In this document: positions 44,180-51,260 of the stretch, in pieces
Position numbering within the stretch: the first letter of the stretch is position 1
Layout of the letters: each line of letters begins with the position of its first letter
NCBI GenBank assembly: GCA_944386445.1
Contig: CALXBD010000151.1
Coordinates: 1 to 64,000, forward strand
From: an uncultured Clostridia bacterium
Lineage (GTDB): Bacteria; Bacillota; Clostridia; Oscillospirales; Ruminococcaceae
Direction: 5' to 3'
DNA: 64,000 bases
Position numbers and translations under genes: made by a program
The notes under the pieces: model-generated
Told to the model about the DNA's origin: nothing
Database searches by the model: none
The model's input: the letters and a program-made list of their open reading frames with translations, nothing else

Positions 44180-44854
44180 GTGAAAAAGCGGACATTTAAA
44201 CTATTGGTGACGATCTTGGACCGGAACCGCGGGGAAAAAGTGGTTTCCATCTGCCGGGATAAGGGAGTCCTGTTTCAGATGGTGTGTCTAGGACATGGTA
44301 CAGCCAGTTCGGAAATTTTGGATTGTCTGGGACTTGGCCAGACGGAAAAAGCAGTTGTTTTGAGCTTGGTTCCCGGAGGCGGCGTGCCAGGACTGTTGCA
44401 GGCGTTTGCGGAAAAGCTTCAGATTAAGGGCCCGGGTAACGGAATAGCCTTTACGGTACCGCTTTCCAGCTTAGGGTCCACACTGACTGCGGTGAGCGAA
44501 AAAATGAGTGATGTCGAAGAGAAGGAGGAAAGAACACAAATGGATATGGAGATTCAGAAAGATTTGATCTTGGCTGCAGTGGAGCCGGGGTATAGCGACG
44601 AAGTAATGGAAGCAGCCCGTCAGGTAGGTGCTCGCGGTGGTACTGTACTGCATGCCAGAGATGTAGGCACAGAAGATGCAGAGAAATTTTTTGGAATTTC
44701 CATCCATCCTGAGCGGGAAATCGTTGCTATTGTTGTGACCCGTGAGATGCGGCAGCCAGTCATGCAGGCCATCAGCCGTGCGGCAGGTTCACAGACACCG
44801 GCCCGGGGAGTCCTTTTCTCTATCCCAGTGGAGGAAGCCATTGGAATGCGCTGA
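44180..44854 (+). CDS. Tandem PII-like signalling protein
   Basis: A 224-residue protein of two PII (GlnB)-like domains. The first (about 1-105) starts FKLLVTILDRNRGEKVVSIC and the second (about 122-224) starts DLILAAVEPGYSDEVMEAAR and includes G-A-R-G-G-T-V-L-H-A-R. PII proteins bind ATP/ADP and metabolites and switch partners. The GTG at 44180 has GGAGG upstream, 21 bp after the DUF1538 stop. Fusion of two domains in one chain would give an altered oligomer. It is presumably a regulator of the membrane protein (inference from pairing). Confidence 0.8.
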   Translation: MKKRTFKLLVTILDRNRGEKVVSICRDKGVLFQMVCLGHGTASSEILDCLGLGQTEKAVVLSLVPGGGVPGLLQAFAEKLQIKGPGNGIAFTVPLSSLGSTLTAVSEKMSDVEEKEERTQMDMEIQKDLILAAVEPGYSDEVMEAARQVGARGGTVLHARDVGTEDAEKFFGISIHPEREIVAIVVTREMRQPVMQAISRAAGSQTPARGVLFSIPVEEAIGMR

Positions 44855-44868
44855 GTTTGCGATATAAT
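44841..44868 (+). promoter_or_regulatory. Promoter at the end of the PII-like gene
   Basis: TTGGAA (44841-44846) and TATAAT (44863-44868) are spaced by 16 bp. The pair overlaps the PII-like stop codon and has no protein gene downstream on this strand. Confidence 0.45.
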
Positions 44869-44874
44869 GTTATT

Positions 44875-45032
44875 TTTAGCAGGGCATAAAACCCCTTCGC
44901 ATGGGCTATACCACGCGAAGGGGTTCAAAGAATTAAGGTATAAGAAAAGACCCCTTGAAAGGCTGTCACGAGAAAGAAATGCAGTTGGCAAACTCGTTCG
45001 TGACCGCCTTTTAAAGGGGCCTTATACTTTTT
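44875..45032 (+). ncRNA. Candidate small RNA with two strong hairpins
   Basis: After the 44841-44868 promoter come two structures. The first is an 11-bp perfect hairpin (AACCCCTTCGC 44890-44900 with GCGAAGGGGTT 44915-44925). The second is a long nested stem: GTATAAG/CTTATAC, CCCCTT/AAGGGG, AAGGC/GCCTT and GTCACGA/TCGTGAC, enclosing a 26-base loop, ending in TTTTT at 45028-45032. No reading frame with a ribosome site is seen. It may be an independent sRNA, or a double terminator of the DUF1538 operon. Confidence 0.45.
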
Positions 45033-45056
45033 ATGAGCTTTGTCCAGTGCCTTGAC

Positions 45057-45854
45057 TTATGTATTGTGCTCCAATGGGAGCCACTTTAACACATCCTGGA
45101 TTTTTTCGTCCCAATATTTCCATTGATGATCGCCGGAGGACTCTGTATAGGTCAAATCATATCCCAAAGATAACAGATGATCCCGCATCTTCAGGTTTGA
45201 CTGATAAAGAAAGTCTTCGGTACCACACCACTGGTACATTTTAGGCAGGGGTTTTCCGGAAGCTTTCAGTTTTTCTGCCAAAGCAAACAGATCATTCTCA
45301 CTGCCGGGGATATCTTCCGCCTTGCCAAAAATGCCTTTCCAAAGGGCGGCACGGCTGGAATCCATTCCACTGGAAACCGTGGAAAAGGGATCCAATCCGC
45401 CGGAAAGAGAAGCTACCGCGGAAAAGGTTTCACTGGCCCGCAATCCCAGCTTGAACGCGCCATAGCCGCCCATGGACAATCCAGCTGCAAAGGTATCCTC
45501 CCGCCGGTGAGACATTCCATTAAAAAACGAACGGCAAATTTCCGGCAATTCATGAGAAATGTATTCCCAATACCGGTATCCATATTGTGTATCCGTATAC
45601 CAGGCAAGATGAGTACAGGGCATTACAACCGCTAAGCCTAAATCGCTGACATACCGTTCAATAGAGGTGCGACGCTGCCAAATAGTATGGTCGTCACTCA
45701 TTCCGTGAAGCAGATACAAAGTGGGATAACAGTCGCTTCCCTTGCCCTCCATACCAATTTGACCGGTTGTCCGCTGGGGAAGAATTACATCCATTTGTAC
45801 GCACATCCCCAAGACATTGGAAAAAAAGTCTACATGTGCCAAAGCCATATTCAT
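45057..45854 (-). CDS. Alpha/beta-hydrolase esterase (EstA / S-formylglutathione hydrolase-like)
   Basis: A 265-residue serine esterase of the esterase D family. The nucleophile Ser lies in G-L-S-M-G-G-Y-G-A, with Asp in GTEDFLYQ and His in SGDHQWKYW. The start M-A-L-A-H-V-D-F-F-S-N-V-L resembles tributyrin esterases of lactic acid bacteria. AGGAG precedes the first ATG; a second ATG two codons later is possible. It is divergent from the rubredoxin fusion with a palindrome between the promoters. Confidence 0.87.
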   Translation of the reverse strand: MNMALAHVDFFSNVLGMCVQMDVILPQRTTGQIGMEGKGSDCYPTLYLLHGMSDDHTIWQRRTSIERYVSDLGLAVVMPCTHLAWYTDTQYGYRYWEYISHELPEICRSFFNGMSHRREDTFAAGLSMGGYGAFKLGLRASETFSAVASLSGGLDPFSTVSSGMDSSRAALWKGIFGKAEDIPGSENDLFALAEKLKASGKPLPKMYQWCGTEDFLYQSNLKMRDHLLSLGYDLTYTESSGDHQWKYWDEKIQDVLKWLPLEHNT

Positions 45855-45878
45855 TCACACTCCTGAATCGTTTTCTTC

Positions 45879-45907
45879 AGTATAGCACAAGTCCAAAATT
45901 TTGTCAC
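45879..45907 (-). promoter_or_regulatory. Promoter of the esterase gene
   Basis: Minus strand GTGACA (45902-45907) and TATACT (45879-45884) with a 17-bp spacer. Confidence 0.65.
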
Positions 45908-45912
45908 ATGTT

Positions 45913-45937
45913 TTATTTTAGAAAAATTCTAAAATAA
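45913..45937. promoter_or_regulatory. Long perfect palindrome between divergent promoters
   Basis: TTATTTTAGAA (45913-45923) and TTCTAAAATAA (45927-45937) are perfect 11-bp arms around AAA. The site abuts the -35 box of both the esterase and the rubredoxin-fusion promoters, so a dimeric regulator bound here could repress or activate both. It does not match the PerR, Fur, Rex or Zur consensus. Confidence 0.6.
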
Positions 45938-45938
45938 C

Positions 45939-45967
45939 TTGACAAAATTTTGTAAATCAGGTATTAT
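45939..45967 (+). promoter_or_regulatory. Promoter of the flavin reductase/rubredoxin gene
   Basis: Perfect TTGACA (45939-45944) and TATTAT (45962-45967) spaced by 17 bp. Confidence 0.7.
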
Positions 45968-46044
45968 GGAAAAAAAGACCTGTTGTTTTTTGGAAAAAAA
46001 CAGGAATACTTTAATTGAGAATTTGTTATAAGGAGCGAGAGATT

Positions 46045-46707
46045 ATGGATTTGACAGCACTTTTTAAGGCAAGCTATGGGTTATATGTGGTGTCCAGCAA
46101 AAATGCGGACGGAAAAGAATGCGGATGTGTCATCAATACCTTCACTCAGGTGACAGCGGAACCGGTACAAGCGATCATCGCGATTCATAAGGATAATGTT
46201 ACTACGGGTGCGATTCTGGAAAGCGGGCTTTTTGCCGTAACACCTTTTACCCAGCAGGCAGATATGAAACTGATTGGTCGGTTCGGATTCCGCAGCAGCC
46301 GGGATATTGAAAAATTTGACGGTGTCGCCTCCAGTGTGGACCAGAACGGGATCCGGTACCTGACTGAATGCACAGCTGCCTGCTATTCCTGCCGGGTTGT
46401 GAACAAAATTGATGTGGGAACCCATTATCTTTTTGTGGCCAGCATCGAGAATGCGGAAATTCTCAGTTCTGATGAGGTTATGACCTACGCTTATTATCAT
46501 GCAGTGAAAAAAGGCTTGACTCCGCCCAAAGCTTCATCCTACCAGCCCAAGCAGGCCTCAAAACCTGCGGCTCCTGTTGAGGGGAAAAAGAAAACCTTCC
46601 GCTGTGATGTCTGCGGATATACGGTTGAAGCTGACAACCTCCCGGCAGATTATGTCTGTCCTGTCTGCAAAAAGGGCAGAGAACATTTTGTAGAAGTAAC
46701 AGAATAA
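46045..46707 (+). CDS. High-molecular-weight rubredoxin (flavin reductase-rubredoxin fusion)
   Basis: A 220-residue protein with an FMN-binding flavin reductase-like domain (residues 1-150), an Ala/Pro/Lys linker and a C-terminal rubredoxin. The rubredoxin binds one iron through CDVCGY and CPVCKKG. Such Hrb proteins pass electrons from NAD(P)H to flavodiiron proteins that reduce oxygen or nitric oxide in anaerobes. AAGGAG precedes the ATG at 46045; ten in-frame codons upstream lack a site. No flavodiiron gene is adjacent. Ends at a clear terminator. Confidence 0.9.
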   Translation: MDLTALFKASYGLYVVSSKNADGKECGCVINTFTQVTAEPVQAIIAIHKDNVTTGAILESGLFAVTPFTQQADMKLIGRFGFRSSRDIEKFDGVASSVDQNGIRYLTECTAACYSCRVVNKIDVGTHYLFVASIENAEILSSDEVMTYAYYHAVKKGLTPPKASSYQPKQASKPAAPVEGKKKTFRCDVCGYTVEADNLPADYVCPVCKKGREHFVEVTE

Positions 46708-46713
46708 AAATAA

Positions 46714-46750
46714 AACGTGCCTTTCCCAGACGGGGGGCACGTTGTTTTTA
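46714..46750 (+). terminator. Terminator after the rubredoxin fusion
   Basis: AACGTGCC (46714-46721) pairs with GGCACGTT (46736-46743), followed by GTTTTT. Confidence 0.8.
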
Positions 46751-47368
46751 TATCAATCGGACAAAGGCCAGAATAATCAGGAGGACACCTCCAAGGGAAG
46801 AGAATCCCTCCGGAAGCTTGCCGGCCGCCTTTCCACCTAGGAAGCGACCAAGTAATACTGCCACTGGATGCAGCAAAAGGGATAAGATACAGAGTAACCC
46901 TAATCGATGCGGTGCCAATCCGCTGCCGAAACCGATGCCAAAGGAGTCCAAGGAGAGAACCAGCCCTAACACAGCTGCTTCCTTTGGCGACAGGGTTCTG
47001 GAGCAGTCTGCATCCGCACGGGTTTCGTCCAGATAGACCGTTATGGCAAAGGAGATCCCAGCCCAACGGAAATGCAATTTTCTGGCGGAATCTGTACACC
47101 GGGCTAAGGCAGATTTTACCGCATTTTGGAATACCGAGCAAAAACCTAATCCGAATACGATAATAAAACTCAAGGTACTGCAAACGCCGTTCGGCAGGAA
47201 TTGAGCCAGTTGAGCGGAAAGTGTCATGGATAACACCAGTATGCCGGTTCCCATGCAGCCAATTACGACGGCTGACAGCCATGGAATTTGGATCCTTTGC
47301 GTTCCATACGCAAAACAGGCGATAAACGCATCGATTACTAAAGCTAATACCAACAGCAGTTCTTCCAA
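46748..47368 (-). CDS. ytaF: YtaF-like sporulation membrane protein (MntP-type fold)
   Basis: A 206-residue protein with about six membrane helices. Conserved acidic residues lie in helices 1 and 4 (LVIDAFIACFAYG; LGLVLSLDSFGIGFGSG), the repeat seen in YtaF and the manganese exporter MntP. In Bacillus YtaF is a sporulation membrane protein of unknown role. The TTG at 47368 follows GGGGGATG; the 31 codons upstream are hydrophilic and unlike the family. It lies 61 bp after the MFS gene in the same direction. An MntP-type ion exporter cannot be excluded. Confidence 0.72.
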   Translation of the reverse strand: MEELLLVLALVIDAFIACFAYGTQRIQIPWLSAVVIGCMGTGILVLSMTLSAQLAQFLPNGVCSTLSFIIVFGLGFCSVFQNAVKSALARCTDSARKLHFRWAGISFAITVYLDETRADADCSRTLSPKEAAVLGLVLSLDSFGIGFGSGLAPHRLGLLCILSLLLHPVAVLLGRFLGGKAAGKLPEGFSSLGGVLLIILAFVRLI

Positions 47369-47429
47369 ATAACATCCCCCGTTTCCTTCTCTGACAGAAT
47401 ATGCTAAAAATGAAAACGGGGTGCGAATT

Positions 47430-48671
47430 TTATGAAAGATCAGTTTCTGAAGAGCAGGCAAGAACTGCGTTTACCTGATGCCGTCTGCGAAAAACTGTCA
47501 GCCAGCACACAGCGATACAAGTTGCTCCACAGAGAGTCATACAAACAGGATAGGGCATTACCTCTCCCAAAGCGCCGATCACAAGGGAGAGAACACTTGC
47601 CGTCCCGGTATAAAGCATGGTTTCAAAGGCATTTACTCGAGCCCGGAGTCTATCTGGTATGTATTTTTGCACTGCTGCTTGGCGGATTGTTGCACTGTTA
47701 ATCCCTAGGAAACCACAAATTGCCCGGTTTACTAGCATCAGGGGATAGGGGAGCCATAAAAGGCAGGTATCCATCACTTCATAAACCTGATAAACGCCGA
47801 ACAGGAATCCGAATCGCCGCTTTTCCGGTACGCTGTACCGATAACGCAGGACACCTCCCAGAGAGCGGCCTGCAAATTCCGCCACCGAAAAGAACGAGTA
47901 CATTGCAGTCGTGAAACCCGGCGCTGTCCGGAAAAATGCTACCAACAGCGGCAAATAACCCGACGCCATCCCGTTGGTTACTGCCATATACTGATAAAGA
48001 CCAAGAAGCCCCCGCTCCTTTTTCAGATAACGTATAGCCTCACAGATATCGCCCCACCACATTTTGATAGACATGGCACTGCCTTCCATTCTGGATTCTT
48101 CCTTGATTTTGATCCCGTTTTCCACCAAGACAGCTAAAATAGAAAGTCCTGCCTGCAGCAGAAGAAGCTTGGCAACTCCCAGCCATTCAAATAAAACTGC
48201 GGCAACCGGCATCATCAAAACCTTTAAAACAGGGTAGAGCATGGCAGATACAGTGTAAGCTTTTTCCTCCATTCCCTTAGGCAGGAGTCGGGGATAAAGA
48301 CTGTTGAAAGCCAGTTCGTCAAAAGCACTCAGGCAAGCCAGCAGCAGTGAAAAGCCAAGGTATCCCGCATAGGAGAAATCAAAATAAAGCAGATACAACC
48401 CCATCACCGCATACATGATTCCGTTTACCAGATCACCCCCAACCAAGAAGGGCTTTCGAGGAAGCCTGTCCATTATTGGCCCGAAAAGTAGGGGCAGCAA
48501 CAGCGAGGGTACAAATTGTATCGCTACAATCAGCGCAGAAGCTAAGGTGCTGCCGGTTTCGTCAAAGACCAGAAAGGACAGTGCGAAGCTGCTGGTTATT
48601 GCCCCGACAGCTCCAAGGGCACTGGCACCTGTAATCCGAATAAAATTTTTTGTCCAAAGAGTTTTCCTCAC
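47430..48671 (-). CDS. MFS transporter
   Basis: A 413-residue membrane protein with 12 predicted helices in two halves. The loop between helices 2 and 3 (GPIMDRLPRKPFLVGGD) is the MFS signature of drug/metabolite exporters. The GTG start follows GAGAGGTGAT. The substrate is unknown; resemblance is to the 'enterobactin exporter-like' or macrolide-efflux MFS groups. It likely shares a transcript with the ytaF-like gene. Confidence 0.85.
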   Translation of the reverse strand: MRKTLWTKNFIRITGASALGAVGAITSSFALSFLVFDETGSTLASALIVAIQFVPSLLLPLLFGPIMDRLPRKPFLVGGDLVNGIMYAVMGLYLLYFDFSYAGYLGFSLLLACLSAFDELAFNSLYPRLLPKGMEEKAYTVSAMLYPVLKVLMMPVAAVLFEWLGVAKLLLLQAGLSILAVLVENGIKIKEESRMEGSAMSIKMWWGDICEAIRYLKKERGLLGLYQYMAVTNGMASGYLPLLVAFFRTAPGFTTAMYSFFSVAEFAGRSLGGVLRYRYSVPEKRRFGFLFGVYQVYEVMDTCLLWLPYPLMLVNRAICGFLGINSATIRQAAVQKYIPDRLRARVNAFETMLYTGTASVLSLVIGALGEVMPYPVCMTLCGATCIAVCWLTVFRRRHQVNAVLACSSETDLS

Positions 48672-48715
48672 AAAGTATCACCTCTCTTTTATTATAGCAT
48701 CCGGAATAAAGCAGA

Positions 48716-48763
48716 AAAATCCCCTTGTTTTGGGAAAATAAATCTCAAAACAAGGGGAAAAAA
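48716..48763. terminator. Bidirectional terminator
   Basis: CCCCTTGTTTTG (48721-48732) pairs perfectly with CAAAACAAGGGG (48746-48757), with A/T tracts on both sides. It ends the 48769-51170 operon on the minus strand. Confidence 0.85.
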
Positions 48764-48768
48764 TGATT

Positions 48769-49911
48769 TTATTCTATTTTTTCTGGAAAATTATCTAAAA
48801 GGGCACACGCCTGCCGGTATTGGCGGTTGGCTTTATACCATTCCATCACCCAGGGCATGTGAAACATGGCATAGCCGATGGGGAGCTTTTCCTTTAACTC
48901 CTGAAAACATTGAAGCAGCATTGTTCCATAACATGAGTCCTTCAGGTAATCCGGATGTTCCAGCCGGTATCGCACCAGATCCAGCATCATATGAGCCAAA
49001 GCCGGCTCCCAGGCATCATCTGGAATTCGTTTCTCCGCCGCGTCCAATGCAGTAAACGCTTCATCAGGTTTACCCAGCTTTTCGCAGCAGATCGCCAACT
49101 TATGGAATCCCATAGCGGAAAGATTGTCCTTCTGAGAAAAATAACGGTAGGCCTCTTCCGTCCTACCGCATTCCAGATTTGTGGCTGCGATGTTGTATTC
49201 CAGTACCTCAACAACGGTTTCCTGCTTCAGTGCTCTAGCCAGCCGTTCCGCTATCGTATAATGCTGCAGCATCCGGGGAATATCACGCATATTAGCGCAG
49301 CAGTTTCCCATATAGCTTTGACTATCCAGCATAAGAAAAGGATAACCTTCTTCTGCTGCGGTATCATAGGCTTGCCGCAGGACTTCCAGCGCAGCAATAT
49401 ACTGTCCCTGGTTATGGTGGTACTCTCCGCAGGCCAGCAGCATCCAGGGAATTGGCCACAAGGCGACAGCTTCATTAAAACGCCGCTGCAGGGTTCGCTG
49501 CAATGCTAACTGGTGTTGATCCATAAGGCATTCCAGTTCTTCATCCAGCGGAGCAGGCTCTTCTTTCGCAAAAGCATCCAGCAGCAAGATATCCACCATA
49601 AAAGGACTGCACTGCAGGTTTTCACCCAGATAATCCAGCTGTTGCTTTTCCTCCTGAAAAGCTGCCTTATTCCCGGATAAAAGCGCTTCCAGGCATCGTT
49701 TGATCTGTTCTTCCAGTCCGGGTTTCCCGGTATTTTCCCAGTGTATACCCAATCGCGAAAACAGCGCCTCCAGTATTTCATCGGACGGGACAATTTTTCC
49801 CTGTTCAATCTTCGAAAGGTAGGAAACTGCACAAATTCCTTTGCACAGTCCCTCCTGGCTCCAATCCCTGCGGAGACGTTCCTTCCGGATCAACAATCCC
49901 GCCAAATTCAT
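48769..49911 (-). CDS. HTH (Xre-type) regulator with TPR domain
   Basis: A 380-residue protein. Residues 5-60 are a Cro/CI helix-turn-helix (RLRRDWSQEGLCKGICAVSY, then SKIEQGK). The remainder is a helical TPR array (for example LYQ/Y-x-A-A-L-E-V-L-R-Q-A and A-F-T-A-L-D-A-A-E). This is the RRNPP layout (Rgg, PlcR, PrgX), whose members bind small peptides, but no pheromone gene is recognised nearby. The ATG overlaps the hflX stop (ATGA), so it is translationally coupled. Confidence 0.8.
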   Translation of the reverse strand: MNLAGLLIRKERLRRDWSQEGLCKGICAVSYLSKIEQGKIVPSDEILEALFSRLGIHWENTGKPGLEEQIKRCLEALLSGNKAAFQEEKQQLDYLGENLQCSPFMVDILLLDAFAKEEPAPLDEELECLMDQHQLALQRTLQRRFNEAVALWPIPWMLLACGEYHHNQGQYIAALEVLRQAYDTAAEEGYPFLMLDSQSYMGNCCANMRDIPRMLQHYTIAERLARALKQETVVEVLEYNIAATNLECGRTEEAYRYFSQKDNLSAMGFHKLAICCEKLGKPDEAFTALDAAEKRIPDDAWEPALAHMMLDLVRYRLEHPDYLKDSCYGTMLLQCFQELKEKLPIGYAMFHMPWVMEWYKANRQYRQACALLDNFPEKIE

Positions 49912-51170
49912 ACAGATGCTCCCTCAGCATCGCACCGGTAGGGCAGCAGAGCTTTTAAAAGCTTTCTGTCAATGTTAACGTCTACCCGGACCCGATCTTC
50001 TAAAAATTCCTCTTGAAAGACATGGCCACGCTCTCGAAGTTGGCTGAGCAATTCTCCCCGGTTATAAGGAATTTCCAGCATAACCCGGCACATCTGTGCA
50101 GACAAAGCCTGCTCTATCGTGCGAAGCAGAATGTCGATATTCCATTGTTTCAAGCCAGAAATAAACACAGTCCGATCGCTGCCGGTTAGCGTTTCCGGAT
50201 TTGGACAGCAGTCAATCTTATTGTAGACCGTAATTGTTGGGATTCCTCCGCATCCTAAGTCATCCAGCAGTTTGCGAGTGACCTCCAGCTGATTTTCCAC
50301 AGCAGGATTGGAATAGTCGCAAACGTTTAAAATCAGGTCAGCACTGGCTGCTTCCTCCAAAGTGGAGTGAAAAGCCTCCACCAGGTGATGCGGCAGCCGC
50401 TGGATAAAGCCTACCGTATCAACCAGGATCACCCGCTGACCATTGGGCAGCACCAGTTCCCGGGCAGTGGGGTCCAGAGTCGCAAAGAGCTGGTCCTGAA
50501 CATAAGCTTCCGCTGAGGTCAACAGATTCAGCAGCGTCGATTTTCCAACGTTGGTATACCCGACAATAGCTACCGTAGTCGCACCATTTTTGGCACGCCT
50601 CTCCCTGACACGGGCCCGGTTCTCCTCCAGGGAAGCCAACTCCTCTTCCAAAGCGTTAATGCGGCGGCGGATATGTCTGCGATCACTTTCAAGCTTGGTT
50701 TCGCCGGGGCCGCGGGTACCGATGCCGCCTCCTTGACGAGAAAGCTGTGTTCCCAAACCGGTCAGCCGGGGCAGTCGATATTTTTGCTGAGCCAACTCTA
50801 CCTGAATCCTGCCTTCCCGCGAGCGGGCCCTTCCGGCAAAAATGTCCAGGATCAAAGTTGTACGGTCAATTGCGTGAACGCCTGTTATTTCCTCAATGTT
50901 CCTGATTTGAGAGCCGCTGAGTTCATCATCCAGAATCAGAAGATCCGCTTTCTGTTCCTCACAGAAGTCCCGGATTTCCCGCAGTTTTCCTTCTCCCAAA
51001 TAAGTGGCATTATCAGGCGCGTCTCGATTTTGGATAAATTGTCCTAAAACCTCGGCGCCGGCAGTATCTGCCAGCTCCGCCAGTTCGTCCAGAGATGCCT
51101 GAACATCAAACGCGCCAGTATTGACACAGGCCAGAACGGCTTTTTCTTTTGGTTGTTGATTTTCGTACAT
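49908..51170 (-). CDS. hflX: GTPase HflX
   Basis: A 420-residue ribosome-associated GTPase that splits stalled or heat-stressed 70S ribosomes. It has an N-terminal HflX domain (L-D-D-E-L-S-G-S-Q-x-R-N-I-E, then RQGGGIGTRGPGETKLE), a G domain (G1 GYTNVGKST, G3 DTVGF, G4 NKID) and a C-terminal domain. GGGAGG precedes the ATG. It is coupled to the TPR regulator gene, an uncommon partner. Confidence 0.94.
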   Translation of the reverse strand: MYENQQPKEKAVLACVNTGAFDVQASLDELAELADTAGAEVLGQFIQNRDAPDNATYLGEGKLREIRDFCEEQKADLLILDDELSGSQIRNIEEITGVHAIDRTTLILDIFAGRARSREGRIQVELAQQKYRLPRLTGLGTQLSRQGGGIGTRGPGETKLESDRRHIRRRINALEEELASLEENRARVRERRAKNGATTVAIVGYTNVGKSTLLNLLTSAEAYVQDQLFATLDPTARELVLPNGQRVILVDTVGFIQRLPHHLVEAFHSTLEEAASADLILNVCDYSNPAVENQLEVTRKLLDDLGCGGIPTITVYNKIDCCPNPETLTGSDRTVFISGLKQWNIDILLRTIEQALSAQMCRVMLEIPYNRGELLSQLRERGHVFQEEFLEDRVRVDVNIDRKLLKALLPYRCDAEGASV

Positions 51171-51260
51171 AATGGCCTCCCATCAAACTCAAAACTTTAC
51201 CGGAGGCTGGGGCGACGGTTCGCAAAGCAAGTATACCACGAAACGTCTTTAAATGCAAGG

